Positions 59,767 to 64,000 of a stretch of DNA of 64,000 nt are shown in pieces. The translations under genes were made by a program, and so were the position numbers. The notes below the pieces were generated by a model, which searched no databases, was not told the DNA's origin, and worked only from the letters and a program-made list of their open reading frames with translations. Every line of letters starts with the position of its first letter. The first letter of the stretch is position 1. The DNA lies in the NCBI GenBank assembly GCA_032207245.1, contig CM063509.1, positions 96,813,038 through 96,877,037 of the forward strand. Direction: 5' to 3'. Origin of the DNA: Pardosa pseudoannulata. Lineage: Eukaryota; Arthropoda; Arachnida; Araneae; Lycosidae.

Positions 59767-62681
59767 AGGTTGTATGTTTGGAAAGTTATAATACTTTTCC
59801 TAAATTATGTATGTAATAAAGTAAATAAATAGCTAATGTATGTGTACAGGCTCAAAAACTAGTGGACCAATTTTGCTGAAAATTCTAGTTTATTTTTTGC
59901 TAGGAATGGAATTATTTAGAGAGCGCTCTAAATGTAAAACTGTTACATTTGTCTCTCTTTTTTAAAAAATTCAGACAGCAAAACATTGCGTATCCACTAA
60001 TTTTAAACAAAAATATATAGATACTTAAACAAAGAAATAAAATAGAGATGAGGGTTGATAAAATATATTTCAAAGAATGAGAGTACATAGTTTTTAAAGA
60101 TCAATAAAGTTTTAAAGAAAAGATATTACAAATAAGAGAAATATAAATAAATAAAAATAATAAGTAAAAACACCATTGGCCATATGGTCTGGTGCCACGA
60201 TATCAAACCATGATCCGCGGCTGTAATCTAGATAAGCAAGTATAAATTGTGAAATTAACTAAGATGCATGAAGTTAATTAAAATCTAAAATTTAAGTTGT
60301 TTTTCCTCGACACTTTTCAAATATGCTAAGGTATGTCCTTGTATTTATCTTGAGGTGTGACCAATCCTCTACCTCTGCAGTATTTAAATTGGATGTAGTG
60401 GTGAAAAAGATTTTAGAAGTATTGGTCTGGAGTTTTAATTTAAAGCAACTTAATTGGAAAATATTTCCCTGCTTTACATGCTTGGTAATATTTTTGGCTA
60501 CTTGACGACATATTTGAAAGTCCTAGAAAATGTATTTTTCCCTTCAGCTTATATACGAGTTTTGAACTTTGGGTAAATTTTTGAAGGAAAATTGCACCCT
60601 TGGCTTATATACAGATCAGCTTATAATTGGAAATATTCGGCATGTTAATATGGGCAATGTACTTTACTTCATAGTATGATAAAGTATATTTTTTTAATTT
60701 TAAATTTTTTATCAGTTTTAATTTAATTTTTTTTTTTTTTATTTAAACAGTCACGTCTTTTTAAGGTTTTAATCTATAGAACAAAACAGATTTTCTTTTC
60801 AATTCAATATAAAAATTTAGTTTCTAATAAGAATATTTTAAAATTTATCTGGCAGATATGTACATTTTCGACTTTTTCCATGGAGTATATATTTTTATGT
60901 TACTTTAAAAATATATTACTTGAATTAAAAAATAAAAAATTAATTGCTTGTTTTAAATTTAGAAGGATTTTAAAAAACTCTTAAAATTTCCTTCTAAAGT
61001 GAGTAGACATTTTATTTTATGATGATTAAAAAAAAGGCTATTATTAAGAAAATTTGAAGTCTCAAAAGGTACAATGTTCTCTTAATTAAATTTTATTTTT
61101 AAAAAAGGGAGAACAGAAATATTTTGAATTTTAAATCAATCTTATGCATCATATATTGATAATTAAATAAAAACTATAATCACCTAACTGGTTGAACTAT
61201 TTCTTTTAATGGTGCATCACCAGGAATAACAGCATCAGTATCAATATACTTCCTTTTCCTAGTACTTGTATCAGATGTATCTTGGAATTTCGAAGTTGTA
61301 TGAATTTTACGTGTTGCAATTCCAAACTCTCCAAAATCCTTAATTGTATAAATAAATTTGAAATTATATTCCTCATATAAAAATAAACATGCTATTAATA
61401 TTGTCACAAGATTTCAAAACTATTCAACATAATGACACAATTACAAATTTTATGTAATTACAAATTTTATTTAGCTCTACTCTAAAAAATGGAAGCAAAC
61501 ATTACGCAAATAATTAGCATATATGCATAACAAAATTACAAACACAACATAAAAATTTAAAGTCTTCTGTGACACAAATTTACAATTTATACCATATGCT
61601 CTAATATAATTAAAAAATTAAAAATTTTACTCAATACTTTAAATGTTTTTAAAGTAATAAATAAAAAATATAAAAATGTTAATACTATAATAAGCATGAT
61701 TTCTTACTTGCACATATGTAAACAAATGCATAGTAGAAAAAATATATTTTAATAGTTTTTCAAATTTAATAAAGCATATAATGTGAAATGTAAATTTTAT
61801 TTGTATGCTATAAAACACTATCTGCATCAGTATATTTACAGGAACTGTAAATATATAAAATTTTATCTTTTTATAAACTCATTAACTAAAAGTACATACA
61901 ATTAAATTATTTTAAATTATTAAATAGTAATATATAAAGTGCAATATGAATATACTTCATCATCCATAAAATCTTCAGGATTTTGTTGAATCCGATCAGA
62001 AATCTTGGAACGGGATGATATAAATGTTGATGGAGCCCATCCTATAAGAGAAAAAATACAAAATAATGTTTATATTTTGAACAAACATTTTGTGAAATAA
62101 TATAAAATTGTTAAAATAATTCCAATACATAATATATATTATTCTAAAAAGCAATAAGGCATTTTTCCTCCAGAAAGTGTAGCTAATTTTTATAACCAGG
62201 AAGTGAATACTCAGTAACTTTAAGAAAACTTTAAATGTGTTCCTTTTAACATTTTGAAAAATTGCTGTTTGCATATTCAGATAACTATTTACTTCTACTG
62301 TTATAATTTTCAAAACAACTTAAAAAACCAGGATGATTTTTTAAGGAACAGATGAAAATTAATAAGGTTTTATATTATAATACATATAATATACACAACG
62401 AACAGCCCTTAAATTATGACCATCCTATTAATAAAATGTAAGGGTATTCTTTTAAAAGTAGAATCTGAGTAAGATTTTTAGAGTACACAGGTAGGTAGAA
62501 AGATCTGGCTGTAGGAAAAAATTAAGAAAAAATATATAATAGTATCAAATACCTTCTTTAGTGCCCACTGTATTGAAATACCCAGCAGAAAATCCTCCTG
62601 TGAAAGCTCCATGAAACCGCTGTCTCCCTTTTTCATCTCTGACCTCAAGTTCTTTAGCTGCTTTCTTTCGGAGAACAGCTT
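34145..62681 (-). CDS. GPATCH1: G-patch domain-containing protein 1, exons 2 to last (gene continues past the right edge)
   Basis: Sixteen minus-strand exons join in phase with GT-AG sites: 62553-62681, 61956-62041, 61184-61338, 58351-58486, 57061-57270, 54889-55009, 52774-53004, 50699-50845, 48750-48931, 45882-45890 (microexon), 43301-43425, 41530-41687, 41171-41235, 38560-39022, 34335-34423, 34145-34249. They give about 802 residues; human GPATCH1 is about 930. In order: DUF1604-type N-terminus ([19 protein letters not shown], residues 25-43; [14 protein letters not shown], about 65-80), the G-patch ([15 protein letters not shown], about 132-146), [77 protein letters not shown] and a Lys/His-rich tail. 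In the family, the G-patch protein works with the DEAH helicase DHX35 on late spliceosomes in the nucleus. The initiator exon is not in the window. Confidence 0.95.
34335..34423 (-). CDS. GPATCH1: GPATCH1 exon O
   Basis: It encodes a Lys/His-rich stretch ([16 protein letters not shown]), typical of the basic C-terminus of this family and a likely nuclear-localisation or RNA-contact tail. Confidence 0.9.
35556..36407. mobile_element. hAT-like non-autonomous element in a GPATCH1 intron, about 850 bp
   Basis: The left end reads TAGTGGTTCCCAAAATTTTT; the right end, complemented, reads GATGTGGTTCCAAACTTTGC. The GTGGTTCC(C)AAA terminus is typical of hAT MITEs. There is no ORF. A clear target duplication was not found, so the exact ends may be off by a few bases. 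Confidence 0.55.
38560..39022 (-). CDS. GPATCH1: GPATCH1 exon N (longest)
   Basis: It begins [20 protein letters not shown], the conserved late motif, then a Ser/Asp/Glu-rich stretch, and ends with [13 protein letters not shown], the conserved YGPxLPP motif, at a GTAAGT donor. Confidence 0.95.
39682..40447. mobile_element. hAT-like MITE in a GPATCH1 intron, about 766 bp, 8-bp target duplication
   Basis: GTAATTAC stands directly outside both ends (39674-39681 and 40448-40455). The termini are inverted and partly alike (ATGGTTTCCGCATACC; complement of the right end GGGTATCTGCC). Subterminal AAAGTCATGGA/AAATCATGGATT motifs recur near both ends. There is no ORF. Because the flank is palindromic, a 6-bp duplication (TAATTA) with CA...TG ends fits equally well. 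Confidence 0.75.
40945..41115. repeat. Unassigned GC-richer repeat-like block in a GPATCH1 intron
   Basis: A distinct GC-rich block (GGCGTTACAGCCCCTAAGG, GCCAGCCTACGGTGCC) interrupts AT-rich intron sequence between exons M and N. It looks like the 3' region of a dispersed element, but no ORF or ends could be read. Confidence 0.3.
41171..41235 (-). CDS. GPATCH1: GPATCH1 exon M
   Basis: A short Ser/Thr-rich exon ([15 protein letters not shown]) identified by phase and splice sites; no conserved motif of its own. Confidence 0.8.
41530..41687 (-). CDS. GPATCH1: GPATCH1 exon L
   Basis: It encodes [15 protein letters not shown], corresponding to the family segment with SVFNFL, then polar sequence. 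Donor GTAAGT; acceptor TTTCTAG. Confidence 0.88.
42305..43210 (-). mobile_element. Tigger/pogo-like element remnant in a GPATCH1 intron, TA-flanked
   Basis: The left end is CAGTGAAACCTCTCTGTGCA; the right end, complemented, is CAGTGAAACTTATTCGAG. Both ends are bordered by TA (42303-42304 and 43211-43212), the target duplication of the Tc1/mariner/pogo group. At about 906 bp it is far shorter than a full Tigger and keeps only an N-terminal coding piece (42512-42703, minus). Confidence 0.8.
42512..42703 (-). pseudogene. Tigger transposase N-terminal HTH fragment
   Basis: The 63-codon frame begins [20 protein letters not shown] and continues [20 protein letters not shown]. This is the first helix-turn-helix (CENP-B N / pipsqueak-like) that opens Tigger transposases, with the usual L-x-x-K-x-x-I-I-x-x-x-E-x-G-x-x-x-x-x-L-A-x-x-F spacing. 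It stops after this domain. The position near one end of a TA-flanked element supports the call. Confidence 0.7.
43301..43425 (-). CDS. GPATCH1: GPATCH1 exon K
   Basis: It encodes [20 protein letters not shown], one of the best conserved blocks of the family. The usual KMFGKLTR motif just before it is replaced by a less conserved [12 protein letters not shown]. Confidence 0.95.
45080..45545 (-). mobile_element. Candidate LTR block in a GPATCH1 intron
   Basis: A GC-rich block stands out in the J-K intron. On the minus strand it contains AATAAA (near 45155) and ends ...GCAACGTTACA at 45080, as expected for the 3' end of an LTR. The 5' end is unclear (a TGTTGTGAG start near 45527 is possible), and no target duplication matched. 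An 82-codon frame over it has no recognised domain. Confidence 0.4.
45882..45890 (-). CDS. GPATCH1: GPATCH1 exon J, probable 9-nt microexon
   Basis: Nine bases encoding Asp-Gly-Met lie between a strong acceptor (TTTTTCGTTTCAG) and a consensus-like donor (GTGAGT). The phase is 0 on both sides, so it can be included or skipped without shifting the frame. Confidence 0.5.
45987..46022. repeat. Homopolymer junction T24G12
   Basis: A run of about 24 T is followed directly by about 12 G in the J-K intron of GPATCH1 (46023 downward lies upstream of exon J on the coding strand). Lengths may be affected by sequencing error. Confidence 0.9.
47188..47220. repeat. Microsatellite (TA)n
   Basis: A pure TA run in the I-J intron of GPATCH1. 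The open frames over it are artefacts. Confidence 0.95.
48495..48650 (-). mobile_element. LINE 3' end with AAG-repeat tail
   Basis: On the minus strand the codons read [19 protein letters not shown], then [14 protein letters not shown] and a stop, the usual C-terminus of the endonuclease-reverse transcriptase LINE type. The stop is followed at once by AAAG and an (AAG)n tail, which appears on the plus strand as the CTT run at 48495-48516. It is a strongly 5'-truncated insertion in the I-J intron of GPATCH1. Confidence 0.75.
48750..48931 (-). CDS. GPATCH1: GPATCH1 exon I
   Basis: It encodes [17 protein letters not shown] and [12 protein letters not shown], both family landmarks, and ends on a codon boundary at GTACTT. 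Confidence 0.95.
50699..50845 (-). CDS. GPATCH1: GPATCH1 exon H
   Basis: The variable first half is Ser/Thr-rich; the second half is the conserved [20 protein letters not shown]. Phases match exons G and I. Confidence 0.93.
51520..52182. mobile_element. TA-flanked MITE with AACGAG motifs in a GPATCH1 intron, 663 bp
   Basis: Ends: CAGTCAAACTCGTCTATAAC at 51520 and, complemented, CAATCAAACTTGTTTATAAC at 52182; a 24-base inverted repeat with about 20 matches. TA borders both ends (51518-51519 and 52183-52184). CTTGGATTTAACGAG occurs at 51543-51557 and again at 52123-52137 in the same orientation, with further (A)ACGAG/AGCGAG motifs between. There is no transposase frame. Pogo/Tigger or Tc1/mariner ancestry is likely. 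Confidence 0.8.
52774..53004 (-). CDS. GPATCH1: GPATCH1 exon G
   Basis: It encodes [16 protein letters not shown] and [14 protein letters not shown], the conserved Pro-rich piece, then a variable stretch. The donor is GTGAGA. Confidence 0.93.
53520..53670 (-). pseudogene. Fragment of a LINE ORF2 C-terminal domain
   Basis: On the minus strand one frame reads [20 protein letters not shown], then [17 protein letters not shown]. This matches the LTGH..L..H....G...C..C...E...H pattern also seen at 8215-8350 in the large LINE. It lies in the F-G intron of GPATCH1, 400 bases from the tail of a different LINE family. Confidence 0.6.
54060..54545 (-). mobile_element. 5'-truncated LINE copy, same family as 19810-20568
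   Basis: In element orientation it holds [14 protein letters not shown], then [12 protein letters not shown], the same C-terminal knuckle as the copy near 20.2 kb. It ends CCATTAAACTCCAACTAACC with a CCAAC-type tail at 54060-54079, matching CCATTAAGCTCCAACCAACC at the other copy. Stops occur in the coding part. It lies in the F-G intron of GPATCH1. Confidence 0.8.
54456..54491. repeat. Perfect 36-bp palindrome inside the LINE relic
   Basis: Each 18-base arm reads ttaaaattgtaaaacatt outward-in, with no spacer. It overlaps the knuckle codons of the LINE copy, where the linker is two codons longer than in the sister copy. Confidence 0.9.
54889..55009 (-). CDS. GPATCH1: GPATCH1 exon F
   Basis: It encodes [16 protein letters not shown] and [10 protein letters not shown], a highly conserved acidic segment of the family. 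It ends one base into the next codon at GTAAGA. Confidence 0.95.
55517..56700. repeat. Long imperfect inverted repeat, arms about 113 bp, loop about 960 bp
   Basis: The left arm 55517-55630 and right arm 56590-56700 are reverse complements over most of their length (for example ATCATTAGGTG.ATCCA and CCAGCATATA in the left arm against their complements in the right). No target duplication or ORF was identified. In addition, gaatagttttaggtatatgc at about 56494 is repeated in direct orientation 85 bases later. It lies in the E-F intron of GPATCH1. A fold-back or mariner-like element is possible. Confidence 0.75.
57061..57270 (-). CDS. GPATCH1: GPATCH1 exon E
   Basis: It encodes [19 protein letters not shown] and [10 protein letters not shown], the conserved block after the G-patch, and ends ISGQ at a GTAAGT donor. 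Confidence 0.95.
57349..57408. repeat. Microsatellite (AT)n(GT)n
   Basis: A dinucleotide run in the D-E intron of GPATCH1, changing from AT to GT units, like the one at 16700. Confidence 0.95.
57642..57720. repeat. Microsatellite (TA)n with TG interruptions
   Basis: A second dinucleotide tract 235 bases from the first in the same intron. Confidence 0.95.
58351..58486 (-). CDS. GPATCH1: GPATCH1 exon D, G-patch core
   Basis: It holds the whole G-patch core in one exon ([19 protein letters not shown]), with the glycines and aromatic residue used for helicase contact in the family, followed by KIYGCSPFP. Confidence 0.95.
59159..59340 (+). mobile_element. tRNA-derived SINE in a GPATCH1 intron (plus orientation)
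   Basis: A box TGGCCGATTGG at 59170-59180 and B box GGTTCGAATCC at 59214-59224 form a tRNA-like pol III promoter. The body runs to GTAGCACTCC, followed by the tail ACACCAAACTAAAC. Short direct repeats taattaca flank it (59151-59158 and 59341-59348). Its orientation is opposite to the other four copies and antisense to GPATCH1. Confidence 0.88.
59735..59760. repeat. Poly(A) run, about 26 bases
   Basis: A homopolymer in the C-D intron of GPATCH1, not adjacent to a recognised retroposon. Confidence 0.9.
60530..60650. repeat. Possible DNA-transposon end remnant
   Basis: The motif CTTATATACGAG (60548-60559) and a related GGCTTATATACAGATCAGC (60601-60619) recall terminal sequences of some Tigger-like elements, from memory. 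No partner end was found, so this stays weak. Confidence 0.22.
61184..61338 (-). CDS. GPATCH1: GPATCH1 exon C
   Basis: It starts [12 protein letters not shown] after an AG acceptor in phase 0. It ends with PLKEIVQPV plus two bases of an Arg codon at a GTGATT donor. Confidence 0.93.
61956..62041 (-). CDS. GPATCH1: GPATCH1 exon B
   Basis: It completes the split Gly codon, then [18 protein letters not shown] and the acidic DFMDDE, ending on a codon boundary at a GTATAT donor. Confidence 0.93.
62553..62681 (-). CDS. GPATCH1: GPATCH1 exon A (first in window)
   Basis: The acceptor TTTTGCAG precedes AA, which completes a codon begun upstream. The exon encodes the conserved [14 protein letters not shown] core and ends one base into a Gly codon at a GTATTT donor. 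Confidence 0.93.
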
Positions 62682-62734
62682 CTGCAAAAGACAATTCATA
62701 TAAATCAAATTTATTTTAAAAAGAAAAATTTATA

Positions 62735-63540
62735 CAGTAGAACCTCGGTATAATGACCCCCTGTGAGACCAACATCATTGTAACGAATTAAAAAAATAAT
62801 TTTTAAAAATGAGCAAAGAAATGATGCAACAGTACATACCTAGAGAACACTTCTATTTATTTGTATTTCCATTACAGAATTTTTGAAAAAAAGTCTTTGA
62901 TTGACACCTGTTTCAAGTTCATTTGGGAAATTTTCATTATCACGGATTCTATATCCCTTAGATTTTGAAGAATGTCTTCAAAATTAAATTGTCTTTCAAA
63001 ATATTGACACAAAGCATTGATTGCATCAAAGGCTTTTTCTTCATTCATTTTTTCAAAAGCTTGCATGATTTCTTCTCTGTCATTAGAATTGCAGATTTCT
63101 TCATTTCCGATAATATGGGCAATAAAACCATCCTTATTTAAATTTTCTTCACAGAACTGTAAAGTTTCGTCTACTGCAATTAACTCATCAAAAGATAATT
63201 GAAGATCCGGAAATTTGACTCTGAGGAGCTGGGTCATTCCAAAAGTGTCTGGAGTGTCATCTACCTAGGACATCAATATCGTATGTGACGAAAAGGTCCT
63301 TTAAGCAAACACAAAGAGAGGAGTACAGGTTTCTTGAAGTTGCACCACAGTACAATAATTTTGAAATAACCCACTTGCTCATCAGTTCTGCAGACTAAAA
63401 TTGGCAGTCGCTCTAACAAAAAATAATATGCTTACGGTTGTTGTAATGGTTCAAAATTAACATTATTTCTATGGTAAAATAATTGGGACTTTTTAAGATG
63501 GTCGTTCTAACAAAGGGGTCGTTAAAAAGAGGTTTTACTG
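62735..63540 (-). mobile_element. Tigger/pogo element remnant, TA-flanked, upstream of GPATCH1 exon A
   Basis: The left end is CAGTAGAACCTCGGTATAAT; the right end, complemented, is CAGTAAAACCTCTTTTTAAC, then GACCCC in both. TA borders both ends (62733-62734 and 63541-63542). At about 806 bp it is an internally deleted copy that keeps the 3' end of the transposase on the minus strand. Confidence 0.85.
62872..63237 (-). pseudogene. Tigger (Tc5/pogo) transposase C-terminal fragment, 121 codons
   Basis: The frame gives an acidic, Glu/Asp/Phe-rich product with DLQLSFDELIAVDETLQFCE and AFDAINALCQYFERQFNFED. This is the variable, helical C-terminal tail found after the DDE domain in Tigger/jerky-type proteins. 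The catalytic domain is absent; in-frame stops lie upstream of 63237. The call depends mainly on its position inside a TA-flanked element with Tigger-like ends. Confidence 0.65.
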
Positions 63541-63542
63541 TA

Positions 63543-64000
63543 TATGGTTAATTGTCTTTATAAAAGACATATATAACTCAATTTAAAAACCCAATTTAAA
63601 AATAACATATAGATGTTGCTGAATTTTTTATAATTAAATTTCCATATTGTCAAAATATGAATGATTACAAGCAAATTCACACACATAAATGCATATGAAG
63701 GGAAAGAAACAATTTGTTAAAATACCATTTCATTCCTTTTGAAAACTCAAACATGTTGGCAAATTAAGGCAAGTCAAGAAATGTATAATGTATAGAAAAA
63801 TTTGTTATTTGTCCATTTTACAAATATGAAGAATTTGAAAAAAATTAAAATCTGAAACAAGGACAGCTTTAAAATAACAGAAAATTATATAATATTTGCG
63901 ATACCACAGATTTATACTTGTGAAATAAAAATTTAATATTTTTGGCAACTTTTCAAAAACTTAATTTTTAAAAAACTAAAATGATCTTTAAAGATTTCTT
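63543..64000. other. Intron sequence 5' of GPATCH1 exon A
   Basis: No minus-strand exon encoding the expected acidic N-terminus with a Met start could be found here or in 62682-62732, so the first coding exon of GPATCH1 is placed beyond base 64000. Confidence 0.5.

Noticed and set aside
62872..63237. Considered as the missing N-terminal exon of GPATCH1
   Set aside because: The sequence is a Tigger C-terminal tail inside a TA-flanked element, and the family's N-terminal motifs are absent.
1..64000. CRISPR arrays, operons, toxin-antitoxin or phage systems
   Set aside because: The window is eukaryotic with spliced genes; no regularly spaced direct repeats with unique spacers or bacterial gene clusters were seen.

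Overview
The window is animal nuclear DNA, very AT-rich (mostly around 70% or more A+T outside transposons), with short exons, GT-AG introns, microsatellites and many decayed transposable elements. The mix of elements (Merlin, Tc1, Tigger/pogo, hAT, Ty3/Gypsy, I/R1/LOA-like LINEs, a tRNA-derived SINE) and a divergent GPATCH1 protein point to an arthropod, probably an arachnid such as a spider. That assignment is an inference from general character, not from a species-specific marker.

Layout. 1-12.1 kb is a GC-richer graveyard of transposons: a gag-like fragment cut by the left edge, a Merlin transposase, an internally deleted Tc1 transposase, a nearly full-length but broken LINE (ORF1 plus endonuclease/RT/RNase H ORF2), an unrecognised ORF with a poly(A) signal, a Tigger DNA-binding domain, and a Gypsy pol remnant that carries a SINE with a perfect 15-bp target duplication. 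12.1-17.8 kb is AT-rich non-coding DNA with palindromes, an unusual MITE (14932-15641) and a second SINE. 17890-19599 is an intact single-exon gene for a poly-C2H2 zinc-finger protein with about 19 finger units. 19.8-34.1 kb is non-coding, with LINE, hAT, LTR and SINE relics.

34145-62681 (minus strand) is the 3' part of a real multi-exon gene, the G-patch protein GPATCH1. Sixteen coding exons were traced with compatible phases and GT-AG splice sites, including a probable 9-nt microexon. They give about 802 residues to the stop codon; the first exon lies outside the window. Almost every long intron holds a mobile-element relic: hAT-like and Tigger-like MITEs, LINE 3' ends, an LTR-like block, a long inverted repeat and a SINE.

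The two host genes are unrelated: one is a putative DNA-binding protein and the other a spliceosome-associated factor. The main biological interest is the transposon ecology. The SINE family has 3' tails of CCAA-type repeats resembling the tails of a LINE family also present here, suggesting a parasite-host pair. Two MITEs combine inverted ends with subterminal repeats in direct orientation. The zinc-finger array shows an internal block duplication. No prokaryotic system, CRISPR array, rRNA or convincing functional tRNA gene was seen.
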